Of a stretch of DNA of 64,000 bases, positions 1 to 8,045 are shown piece after piece (position 1 is the first letter of the stretch; every line of letters starts with the position of its first letter). The DNA is from CADEEL01 sp050246475 (lineage in GTDB: Bacteria; Pseudomonadota; Alphaproteobacteria; Caulobacterales; Aquidulcibacteraceae). The translations under genes were made by a program, and so were the position numbers. Where the stretch lies: NCBI GenBank assembly GCA_050246475.1, contig JBFWVZ010000006.1:1-64000 (forward strand), in the 5' to 3' direction. The notes beneath the pieces are model-generated. The model ran no database searches, had not been told where the DNA came from, and saw nothing but the letters and a program-made list of their open reading frames with translations.

Positions 1-154
1 GCGGCGGGGGAGGATCGAACGCTTCCGGCATAGGCGGCGTCGGCGGAACTGGCGCCTGCGGCGCCGGCGGCGGCGGCGGCGGCGCGGGCTGCACGGGCGA
101 TGGCGGGGCGGGCGGCGCTGGCGGCGATGGGATCGTCCGCGTCTTGTGCTTCTT

Positions 155-1138
155 CTAAGCGGGCCCGCGCTTCGTCGCCCGCGCGAGGACGGCGAGCGGA
201 GACCAGATCATCGCCCGCGCGATCGCGGCGCTTGAAGCGCGTGCGCTGCCCTGAATGCTGCGCCGGCTCTCCAGCATGGGCGCGAGCCCGCGCATCGCCG
301 CGAACGTCCCCTTGAGCGTCGGCGCGACCGTGCCGCGAGCGAACGACCACGCGAGCGTGAAAATGCAAAGCCCGACATGCAGCGGCAGCGCGACGGGCAT
401 CAGGCCGAGCGGCATGTTCTTCGCGAACGTCCAGATCCGATTGCGCGTGCCGTACTCGATGGCAAACGCGGAGCGCGCGCCCGCCGCGCCGCCGCCGACA
501 TGCGCGACGACCGCGTCGTCCGCCTGCACGATCTTCCATCCAAGCAGGCGCATGCGAAACGCGAGATCGACGTCCTCGCTGTAGCAGAAGAAGCGTTCGT
601 CAAACCCGCCGCAGGCGTCGAACGCCGCGCCCCGGTAGAGCGCCGCCGCCGCGCAGGCGCTGAACGCTTCGCCCGGGCGCTGCGGCGTGTTGGGCGCGCG
701 AAAGAGAGCGCGATAGGCGAGGCCGCCGAGCCAGTATTCGTCGCCGGCGCCGTCGAGGCGCTCTTCATCCGCGGCGTCGAGCTGTAGCGAGCCGACGGCG
801 CCCGCGTCTGGACGCGCGTCCGCCGCCGCAACGATCTTCTCAAGCCAATTTGGCTGCGGAAACGCATCCGGATTGAGGCAGACGAAGTAATCCGCGTCGA
901 GAATCCGCGCCGCGCGATTGTTCGCCGCCGCGAAGCCGATGTTCTCCTCAAGTTGCACGAGCGTGCCGTTCGCGGGCATATCGCGTGCAACCAGCCGCTC
1001 CTCGGCGCGCGATGCATTGTCGATGACGATGACGTTGAAGTCGCGGAGCGTCTGAGTTTCGAGCGCCGCCTTGAGACGCGGCCACCAACGCTTCGTATTG
1101 TAGCTGACGATCGCGACGCCGACGCGCCGTGCGCTCAT
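155..1138 (-). CDS. Glycosyltransferase family 2 (rhamnosyltransferase WbbL-like)
   Basis: A 327-residue inverting glycosyltransferase that probably adds a sugar to a surface polysaccharide at the cytoplasmic face of the membrane. The GT-A start is typical (VAIVSYN near residue 8, VIVIDNAS near 36). A nucleotide-binding stretch ends in CLNPDA near residue 88, and a GGFDERFFCYSEDVDLAFR acceptor-site motif lies near 176-195. A hydrophobic stretch in the C-terminal third may be a membrane anchor. The ATG overlaps the rmlA stop by 4 bases, so the two are probably translationally coupled. Donor and acceptor cannot be read from sequence; the rmlA link suggests a dTDP-sugar. Confidence 0.9.
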   Translation of the reverse strand: MSARRVGVAIVSYNTKRWWPRLKAALETQTLRDFNVIVIDNASRAEERLVARDMPANGTLVQLEENIGFAAANNRAARILDADYFVCLNPDAFPQPNWLEKIVAAADARPDAGAVGSLQLDAADEERLDGAGDEYWLGGLAYRALFRAPNTPQRPGEAFSACAAAALYRGAAFDACGGFDERFFCYSEDVDLAFRMRLLGWKIVQADDAVVAHVGGGAAGARSAFAIEYGTRNRIWTFAKNMPLGLMPVALPLHVGLCIFTLAWSFARGTVAPTLKGTFAAMRGLAPMLESRRSIQGSARASSAAIARAMIWSPLAVLARATKRGPA

Positions 1139-2049
1139 GAGCCGTCGTTCACGGCGCGCAATGTGGGCGCGGGCTTCTCAGCCGCCGCGAGCGCAATGTC
1201 GATCAGATAGCGCCCATACTCGGTGCCCGGCATTTCCGCGCCGAGGCGCGCGACATGGCCCGCGTCCACATAGCCCAGCGTCAGCGCAATTTCCTCTGGG
1301 CAGGCGATCTTCACGCCCTGGCGGCTTTCGATCGTCCGCACGAAGGCGGACGCATCGTGCAGGCTGTCGTGCGTGCCTGTGTCCAGCCAAGCGAACCCGC
1401 GCCCGAGTTGCTCGACGGTGAGTTCTCCCGCATCGAGATAGAGTCGGTTGAGATCGGTGATCTCTATCTCCCCGCGTTTGGAGGGCTTAAGCGCCGCCGC
1501 GAAATCGCAGGCGCGCTCATCGTAGAAATAGAGCCCCGTCACCGCCCAATCGGAGCGCGGCTCGGCCGGCTTCTCCTCGATGGAAAGCGCCCGCCCGTGA
1601 GAATCGAACTCGACGACGCCGTAGCGTTGCGGATCGCGCACGCGATACGCAAAGACGCTCGCGCCCTTCGGCCGCGCCGCCGCCGCACGCACGCGCTCTT
1701 CGAGCGTCGGCCCAAAATAGAGATTGTCCCCGAGGATGAGCGCGCACCGCGCGCCGTTGACGAAATCGCGCCCCACGATGAACGCGTCCGCCAGGCCGCG
1801 CGGCGTTTCCTGCACTGCGTAGGAAAGCGAAATGCCCCATTGCGATCCATCGCCCAGCGACGCTTGGAAGAGCGGCGTGTCGCGCGGCGTCGAGATCACG
1901 AGGATCTCGCGGATGCCGGCCAGCATGAGCGTCGTCAGCGGATGATAGATCATCGGCTTGTCGTAAACCGGCAGCAATTGCTTCGAGATCGCGCGCGTCG
2001 CCGGATAGAGCCGCGTGCCCGCGCCGCCAGCGAGAATGATCCCCTTCAT
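1135..2049 (-). CDS. rmlA: Glucose-1-phosphate thymidylyltransferase
   Basis: Makes dTDP-glucose from glucose-1-phosphate and dTTP, the first step of dTDP-rhamnose and related sugars. The N-terminus KGIILAGGAGTRLYP is the nucleotidyltransferase signature. SKQLLPVYDKPMIYHPL follows, then ALILGDNLYFG (metal-binding Asp) and EEKPAEP near residue 160. I chose the ATG directly before KGIILAGG; an in-frame ATG 36 bases upstream would add an Arg/Lys tail foreign to the family. The length of 304 residues is normal. RmlB, RmlC and RmlD are not in this window, so the final sugar is unknown. Probably co-transcribed with the glycosyltransferase downstream. Confidence 0.93.
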   Translation of the reverse strand: MKGIILAGGAGTRLYPATRAISKQLLPVYDKPMIYHPLTTLMLAGIREILVISTPRDTPLFQASLGDGSQWGISLSYAVQETPRGLADAFIVGRDFVNGARCALILGDNLYFGPTLEERVRAAAARPKGASVFAYRVRDPQRYGVVEFDSHGRALSIEEKPAEPRSDWAVTGLYFYDERACDFAAALKPSKRGEIEITDLNRLYLDAGELTVEQLGRGFAWLDTGTHDSLHDASAFVRTIESRQGVKIACPEEIALTLGYVDAGHVARLGAEMPGTEYGRYLIDIALAAAEKPAPTLRAVNDGS

Positions 2050-2185
2050 GGCCGCTTTCGTTGCAGCCGGGCGTTTCCGATGCAACCCGCCCTGCCGAAT
2101 CGCCGCCGTTTCGGTTTAGACTCGATTCGGGTGAGAGCCGGGCGCGCGGTCGCGCAGCACGGCCCGTGGGTCATTGGGGGTAGGC

Positions 2186-5100
2186 GTGCACCGCTTGTGG
2201 GACGCAATCATTGCGCCTTTGGCGCGCGCCGCAGCGCCCCGCGTGATCGTCGAGATCGGCGCCGACAACGGCCACAACACGGAAAACATTCTCAAATTCT
2301 GCGAAGCGACGGGCGCGGTCGCCCACATCGTCGATCCGCTCCCCAAGTTCGACGTCGAGGCCGCGCAAGCCCGCTGGGGCGAGCGCTTCGTTTTCCACAA
2401 GGCGCTGAGCCTCAACGCGCTGCCGCAAATCGAGGCGCCCGATCTCGTCTTGATCGACGGAGACCACAATTGGTGGACCGTCCACGCGGAACTCACGCTC
2501 CTGGCCCGCGCCGCGCGGACGAGCGGGCGGCGCTTTCCGCTCGTTTTGCTGCACGACGTCGGATGGCCCTACGGCCGGCGCGATCTCTACTACGATCCCG
2601 AAGTCATCCCGCTCGCCTACCGCCATCCCTTCCAGCAGGCCGGCATGTTGCCGGGGCAGGGCGCCCTCGCCGGCAAGGAAGGCCTCAATCCACACCTGCG
2701 CAACGCGATCTACGAGAACGCACTGAAGAACGGCGTGCTGACCGCGGTGGAGGATTTCATCGCCGCCCACGAAGCGGAAGGCTTTGCGGTCCGGATCGTT
2801 CCGGCCTTTCACGGCCTTGGCGTCCTCACGCGCACCGCCGATGAGAGCGAGGCGCTCAAGACAGCCATCGCCGCACTGCCAACGGAGGGCCCCGCAGCCG
2901 CGGCTCTGGCGATGATCGAAGCCGCGCGCGTGCAAACCGAAATCGAACGCCAAACGCTGCACCGCAAGCGCAAGGCCGACGCCGTGGAGCATGAGCGTGT
3001 GCGCGGCCTTCTCAACGAGGAGATCGCCGGCCAGGCCGAGGCTTTTGCCGCCGAGCGCGCCGCGCACGCACGCGAACTGGCAGGCCTTCGCGCGGGAGCG
3101 GAAACGGTTCAGACGGCGCGGCGGGAGGAAAGCGCGCGCCTGCGCGCGGCCCTTGAAGAGGCGGCGGCGCGCCACGCTCAGGAGCTCGACGCGCTGAACG
3201 CTCGGCTCGAAGCCGAGCAAGCCGCCCGGCGCAGCGAAAAGGAAGCCGCGGCGCGCTTTGTGGAGCAGGCGTTGGCCGGCGCGCGCGCGGAGACGGAGAG
3301 CGCGCTCCGTGCAGCATCGGTCGAGCGCGACGTGCTCGCCGCTGAGCGCAACGCCGCACGCGTCGCGCTCGCCGAGACGAAGGAGTCCGCGGAGGCCGAA
3401 CGTACGCACGCACGCGAGAGCGCCGAGCGCGTTGCAGCGGAGATCGCCGCGTTGAATCGCGCGTTGGCCCAAGCAGAGGCCGCGCTCGTCGAGCGCGATG
3501 CCGGCGCGGGCGAAATCGAGGCGCTGACCCGGTCGCTTCAACAAGCGCAAGATGCGCTTGCCGAGAGCGCCGCGCGCGTGCACGCGCTCGAAACGCACCA
3601 AGCCGCATACGCGGAGAAGCTGCAGGACGCGGAGGGACGCGCCGAAGCCGCCGCCGCCGACCTCGCGGCGGTCTGCGCCGAGGTCGATGCGCTGCGCACG
3701 CAAGCGGCCCGCGCGGAAAGTGAAGCCGCCGCCGCGCTGAAAGAGGAGCGTGCGCGCCGCACCGATGCTGAAGGCCGCTTTGTCGGCGCGCAGGCCGCGC
3801 TCGCCGCGGCCGGGCAGGAGAGCGCCGCGCAAATTGAGGCCGCCCAGGAGGAGCGCGCCAGGCTTGCCGCCGCAAACGCCGAACTGCGGAACGCGCAGAC
3901 CGCCGCGGCCGAACGCGTCAGTCGGCTGGAGGCGGAGGCGCGCAAGCGCGACGCCTTGATCGGCGGGCTCAAGGCCGATCTCCATCACGCGAAATCGGTG
4001 GTTGCGCAGAAAGATCAGCAGAAGCAGGCGTTCGAAGCGCGCGTCGCCGCCCTCGCCGGCGAACGCGCCGCCCTGCGCGAACGCTTGCAGCGCTTCGAAC
4101 GATCCATCATCGCCCGCGCCGAACGCGCCGCCCGCGCGCGCGCGATCAAATTGGCCTCCCGCCTCGCGGGCCTGGGCGCGGCCGGGCGCGGCCTGCTCTG
4201 GCGCACGCACGCCGCGCTCAACCCGGAAGCCATGCGCTTGCAGGCCGGCATCGTGCGCGCCGCCGCCGCGTTCGACGCCGAATACTATCTCGCCGCCAAT
4301 CCCGATGTGCGCCGCGCCGGAATCGATCCCGCGCTCCATTATGTGCGCCACGGCTGGATCGAAGGCCGCAGCCCAAGCCCGCATTTCCACCTCTTCGCCC
4401 GCGCGCATGAGCGCACCAATCCCGTGCTCCGTTGGCTGAGCGAAGGCGCGCCCGCGCTCAACCCCGCTGACACTTCCCCCGCGTCGCCAAACGCCGCGCT
4501 TCCACTGAGCCGTTCCGCAGCCCGCAGCGCCGATATCGTCGTTCCCATCCACAACAGCCCGGACGATGTGCGGCTGTGCCTCGCCGCGCTCGATCGCTGG
4601 CGCCGCCCGAAGGACCGTCTGATCCTCATTGACGACGGTTCGGCCGAAGAGACGCGCGCACTCGTCGCGCAATTCGCCGCGCGCAATCCCCGGGATCTGC
4701 ATTTCGTCAACGCCGAAGCGGGCGGCTACACGCGCGCGATCAACAAGGGGATCGCGGCTTCGTCCGCCGATTACGTCATCCTGCTCAACAGCGACGCGAT
4801 CGTCACGCCCGATTGGGTCGAGAAGCTGATCGCCGCCGCCGAAAGCGATGAGCGCATTGGCATTGTCGGCCCGCTCTCGAACGCCGCGAGCTGGCAGTCC
4901 GCGCCCGAGCGCTTCGGCCCAGCCGGGGATTGGATGGTCAATGCGCTGCCCAAGGGCTTCGATCCGGTGTTGATGAGCCGCATCGCGGAATCCGCGCCGC
5001 TGGCCGCGCGCGCCGCGCCTGTGCCGTTGGTCAACGGCTTCTGCTTCGCCATCAAGCGCGCTTTGCTCGACAAGATCGGCGCGTTCGACGAGGCGCGGTT

Positions 5101-6493
5101 CCCGCAAGGCTACGGCGAGGAGACGGATTTCTGCTTCCGCGCCGCCGATGCGGGCTTCAACGCCGCGATCGCCCTCGACGCCTACGTGTTCCACGCAAAG
5201 TCGAAGAGCTTCACCCACGAGCGCCGCCGCGTGCTGAGCAAGGCCGGCAATGGCGTGCTCGAAGAGGCGTACGGCAAGGCGCGCATCCTCGCCGCGACCG
5301 ATGCATTGCGCCATGACGAACACCTCGCCGCCGCGCGCACGCATATGGGCGAGACTTTGCGCGCGATCGAAACGGGCGCGCTGCCTTCGATCTTGTTTCT
5401 GCTGCCGTGCAGCGCTGGCGGCGGCGGTGTGCATTCGATCATTCAGGAAGCCCGCGGCCTCGCCGAGCTCGGCGCCGACGTGCGCGTCGCGGTGCGCGCC
5501 AATCATCTGGCGAGCTATGAAGCGCTCTACGCCGGCGCCGACCGTGCGCAGATCGTCTCCTACCGTGAAGTGCAGGAATTGCGCGATCGCGCCGCCGAAG
5601 CGGATGTTTGCGTCGCCACCATTCACAGTTCCATCGCGCTCTTGGCCGATCTGGCCGCGCGCCTGCCGGGCATGGCGCCTTTCTACTACGTGCAGGACTA
5701 CGAGCCCTTCTTCTACGATGAGGCCGATCCGCAGCGGCGCATCGCCGAGGATTCCTATTCGCTCGTTCCAAACGCGACGCTCTTCGCCAAGACGAATTGG
5801 CTCTGCAGCACCGTCGAGGCGCGCCACGGCGTGCCCGTTCGCCGCGTCCAGGCCAGCATCGATCGCTCAATCTATCGCCCGGGCCCGCGCGCCGCGGACG
5901 GCAAAGTCCGCATCGCGGCCATGGTGCGCCCGCGCACGCCCCGCCGCGGCGCGGCGCGCACGCTCAACGTGCTGGCGGCTCTCGCCGGCGAATATGGCGC
6001 CCGCGTCGCGCTCGACGTGTTCGGCGCCGGCCCCGAGGAGATCGTGGCTGCGGGCCTCGCCTGCGATCCTCACATCGCCGTGCACGGCAAGCTCGCGCGC
6101 GAAGGCGTCGCCGATCTCCTGCGCGCCGCGGACGTGTTCGTCGATCTCTCGGATTACCAGGCTTTCGGGCGCACCGCGCTCGAAGCCATGGCGTGCGGCG
6201 CGACAGCGATCGTCCCGCAAGAGGGCGGCGCCCACGAATTCGCGCGCCACGGCAAGAACGCGCTCGTCATCGATACGCAATCGGAGCGCGCCGCCATCGA
6301 GGCGCTGCGCGGCCTCATCGAAGACGCGCCCTTGCGCGAACGGCTCCGCGCCGCGGCCCTGGAGACCGCGCAAGCCTATTCCATCGAACGCGCCGCGCTA
6401 TCGGAGTTGGCGTTGTTTTTGGCGCGGGCGCCGGCGAGAACGAAGTTTGAACGGGCGTTCCGATCACCCCAATCTATGAACGGTGCGGGCTAG
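2186..6493 (+). CDS. Giant multidomain protein: methyltransferase-like domain, coiled coil, GT2 and GT4
   Basis: About 1435 residues. Residues 1-235 resemble a class I methyltransferase fold (VIVEIGADNGHNTENIL near 20, DLVLIDGDHNWW near 90). Residues about 240-650 are an Ala/Glu/Arg-rich coiled coil. Near 695 is a short module around AEYYLAANPDV and ALHYVRHGWIEGRSP, common in polysaccharide glycosyltransferases. A GT2 domain (IVVPIHNSPDDVRLC near 783, LLNSDAIVTPDWVEK near 867) runs to about 1020. A GT4-type domain starts near 1070 (LLPCSAGGGGVHSI) and has DYQAFGRTALEAMACG near 1325. The start could be the GTG used here, behind a G-rich run, or a TTG at 2174. It is probably a processive or dual-activity enzyme of polysaccharide assembly; that role is inferred. 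Confidence 0.88.
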   Translation: MHRLWDAIIAPLARAAAPRVIVEIGADNGHNTENILKFCEATGAVAHIVDPLPKFDVEAAQARWGERFVFHKALSLNALPQIEAPDLVLIDGDHNWWTVHAELTLLARAARTSGRRFPLVLLHDVGWPYGRRDLYYDPEVIPLAYRHPFQQAGMLPGQGALAGKEGLNPHLRNAIYENALKNGVLTAVEDFIAAHEAEGFAVRIVPAFHGLGVLTRTADESEALKTAIAALPTEGPAAAALAMIEAARVQTEIERQTLHRKRKADAVEHERVRGLLNEEIAGQAEAFAAERAAHARELAGLRAGAETVQTARREESARLRAALEEAAARHAQELDALNARLEAEQAARRSEKEAAARFVEQALAGARAETESALRAASVERDVLAAERNAARVALAETKESAEAERTHARESAERVAAEIAALNRALAQAEAALVERDAGAGEIEALTRSLQQAQDALAESAARVHALETHQAAYAEKLQDAEGRAEAAAADLAAVCAEVDALRTQAARAESEAAAALKEERARRTDAEGRFVGAQAALAAAGQESAAQIEAAQEERARLAAANAELRNAQTAAAERVSRLEAEARKRDALIGGLKADLHHAKSVVAQKDQQKQAFEARVAALAGERAALRERLQRFERSIIARAERAARARAIKLASRLAGLGAAGRGLLWRTHAALNPEAMRLQAGIVRAAAAFDAEYYLAANPDVRRAGIDPALHYVRHGWIEGRSPSPHFHLFARAHERTNPVLRWLSEGAPALNPADTSPASPNAALPLSRSAARSADIVVPIHNSPDDVRLCLAALDRWRRPKDRLILIDDGSAEETRALVAQFAARNPRDLHFVNAEAGGYTRAINKGIAASSADYVILLNSDAIVTPDWVEKLIAAAESDERIGIVGPLSNAASWQSAPERFGPAGDWMVNALPKGFDPVLMSRIAESAPLAARAAPVPLVNGFCFAIKRALLDKIGAFDEARFPQGYGEETDFCFRAADAGFNAAIALDAYVFHAKSKSFTHERRRVLSKAGNGVLEEAYGKARILAATDALRHDEHLAAARTHMGETLRAIETGALPSILFLLPCSAGGGGVHSIIQEARGLAELGADVRVAVRANHLASYEALYAGADRAQIVSYREVQELRDRAAEADVCVATIHSSIALLADLAARLPGMAPFYYVQDYEPFFYDEADPQRRIAEDSYSLVPNATLFAKTNWLCSTVEARHGVPVRRVQASIDRSIYRPGPRAADGKVRIAAMVRPRTPRRGAARTLNVLAALAGEYGARVALDVFGAGPEEIVAAGLACDPHIAVHGKLAREGVADLLRAADVFVDLSDYQAFGRTALEAMACGATAIVPQEGGAHEFARHGKNALVIDTQSERAAIEALRGLIEDAPLRERLRAAALETAQAYSIERAALSELALFLARAPARTKFERAFRSPQSMNGAG

Positions 6494-6525
6494 AGCGCGA
6501 CGCCGAGTTTGCGCTAAGGTAGCAA

Positions 6526-7227
6526 ATGTCCCAACCGCAACCGATTGCCTCGACCGATGTGCGTCAAAGGAACTTCGAGACGCTTTATGCTTGGCTCATC
6601 AAGACGATTGGCGAACGACGGTATTCACGGGTCAACAACATACTTGAGTTTGGATGCGGCAAGGGCGGGTTCATTGATCTCTACAGGCGGCCTGGCCAAA
6701 GCGGCTTCGCAATCGATCTGCACGACTATTCGGAGCACTATCCTCAGGACATTCGGTTCCTCCTTCCGCGCGCGGATGGCTGCATTCCACTTGTCGACCA
6801 GAGCATCGACCTTATTGTCTCACACTCGGTGGTTGAGCACCTGACGGAGCCCGCGAAGGTTTTCGCCGACCTCAATCGCGTTCTCAAAGTTGGCGGCCTT
6901 GCTTTTATTTCCGTCTCGCCGCTCTATTTTTCGCCGACAGGTTCGCACATGCGTCATTTGCCCGATTGGGATCACCTTAATCCGGCGAGCGAGCACTACA
7001 TGACCAAGAGTCCGCTTGGTGGCGACGGTCGCGCCGGATCTCACCTCAATCAATATACAGTCAAAGATTTTCTGTGTGAGGTTGCCGAGCTGCCTTGGAA
7101 CATCGTGCGCTTCGAGCGACGCTTGGTGAGCGATAAGGTGGTTCCCGATTTTGTGGAGCGAGGCAGATGGTCCATGCTCGATTTGATGACACGAGAGTTT
7201 CGCTTAGTTGCTGAGCGGATTGCCTAG
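6526..7227 (+). CDS. Class I SAM-dependent methyltransferase
   Basis: A 233-residue enzyme with the standard SAM motif ILEFGCGKGGFIDL near residue 39, a motif II region around DLIVSHSVVEHLTEP and LNRVLKVGGLAFISVSP. It probably methylates a sugar or lipid carrier in the polysaccharide pathway; the substrate is unknown. An AAGG lies about 8 bases before the ATG. Base composition stands out: 120 bases near the start are about 52% G+C, against about 70% in the end of the preceding gene, and the codon third positions are correspondingly poorer in G and C. That suggests recent transfer. The 3' end overlaps the convergent neighbour by 4 bases. Confidence 0.88.
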   Translation: MSQPQPIASTDVRQRNFETLYAWLIKTIGERRYSRVNNILEFGCGKGGFIDLYRRPGQSGFAIDLHDYSEHYPQDIRFLLPRADGCIPLVDQSIDLIVSHSVVEHLTEPAKVFADLNRVLKVGGLAFISVSPLYFSPTGSHMRHLPDWDHLNPASEHYMTKSPLGGDGRAGSHLNQYTVKDFLCEVAELPWNIVRFERRLVSDKVVPDFVERGRWSMLDLMTREFRLVAERIA

Positions 7228-8045
7228 GACACGCACGCAGCCAACTCCGGATTGGTCAGTGCATTCTGCTTGTCGCCAAGCACCGCATCAATCTCGGCCA
7301 ATGTGCTGACCACGCGCGCGGGCAGATGCTGGTACAGTGCAAGCAACAGCGCTGACCTCCTGAAGGCGGCGTAGGGTCCAAGCCAACTCGGAAGCCCCCA
7401 ATTCAGCATCTGATTTCCATACCGGTCGGTGATGCCGGGCGTGTGCTGCGGCGTCCGGTTTGGGCTGGCGTGAATGCCCGGAACGGGCCGGAACCATTCT
7501 AGATCCTGAACGGGCATGCCTTTGCGCGTCACGATGAGGCGCAGCAATTGCTCGTCATTCATCGAAGCAAAATCGCAATCGGAAAGATCGGGCAGCGGAT
7601 ACAGCGCGGCGCTCCGCGCGAAGTGCAGCCCCGTCAGCCGGTCGGTGCCGGCGCGCTGCGAATTTGAATAGGGAAGCCCCGTGCGCTCCATGAACGCGAG
7701 ATGCTGCGCGACAATCGAGCCGTCGAGGACGATGATGTCGATGTCGCAGATATAGGTGAACTCCGCTTGTGTTTGCGGCTCGACGATGAAGCGCACGGAA
7801 TTCGGCAGGATCGGACGTGGTGGATCGCCGCGCCGGAAGGCATCGCTCGTGACTGTGAAACAGTGCGCGCCATGCGCCTCGCGGATCAGCCCAAGCGCGG
7901 CGGCGTTCTCCGCCTCGAACGCTTCCGCTGACTCAAGCACGATCTCGACCGCCGAGTCGGCCACGTGCTCAAGCACGGACGCAGCAAAGAGAAGCGCGAA
8001 CGGCTCGTACTTCTTGTTCGCGCATGTGTAGAAAAGCGTCGTCAT
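7224..8045 (-). CDS. Putative glycosyltransferase (GT8-like, DxD motif)
   Basis: A 273-residue protein beginning MTTLFYTCANKKYEPFALLF, a beginning like that of GT8-type enzymes. A DxD-type metal site CDIDIIVLD lies near residue 110. Conserved-looking aromatic segments follow (LEWFRPVPGIHASP, YGNQMLNWGLPSW). It probably transfers a sugar from a nucleotide donor, but I do not recognise the exact family. The ATG at 8045 overlaps the stop of the upstream gene by 4 bases; an in-frame start 24 bases earlier is less likely. By eye it is somewhat less GC-rich than most neighbours, so it may share the history of the adjacent low-GC methyltransferase. Confidence 0.75.
   Translation of the reverse strand: MTTLFYTCANKKYEPFALLFAASVLEHVADSAVEIVLESAEAFEAENAAALGLIREAHGAHCFTVTSDAFRRGDPPRPILPNSVRFIVEPQTQAEFTYICDIDIIVLDGSIVAQHLAFMERTGLPYSNSQRAGTDRLTGLHFARSAALYPLPDLSDCDFASMNDEQLLRLIVTRKGMPVQDLEWFRPVPGIHASPNRTPQHTPGITDRYGNQMLNWGLPSWLGPYAAFRRSALLLALYQHLPARVVSTLAEIDAVLGDKQNALTNPELAACVS

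Noticed and set aside
61..90. Short GGC tandem stretch
   Set aside because: A simple low-complexity run of codon-like triplets; no sign of a functional repeat array.
1..154. Proline/alanine-rich potential coding sequence on the minus strand after the first glycosyltransferase
   Set aside because: The stretch is GGC/GCC-rich and readable in two frames (one Pro-rich, in frame with the glycosyltransferase after its stop). No convincing start is visible before the window edge, so I cannot say which frame, if any, is a gene.
1255..2844. A 529-codon plus-strand frame across rmlA
   Set aside because: It runs opposite rmlA, lacks motifs and is Arg-rich, typical of antisense frames in GC-rich DNA.
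2171..5827. A 1218-codon open frame on the minus strand across the giant glycosyltransferase gene
   Set aside because: The plus-strand frame has recognisable methyltransferase, GT2 and GT4 motifs. The minus-strand frame has none and reflects high GC and Ala/Arg-rich coiled-coil codons.
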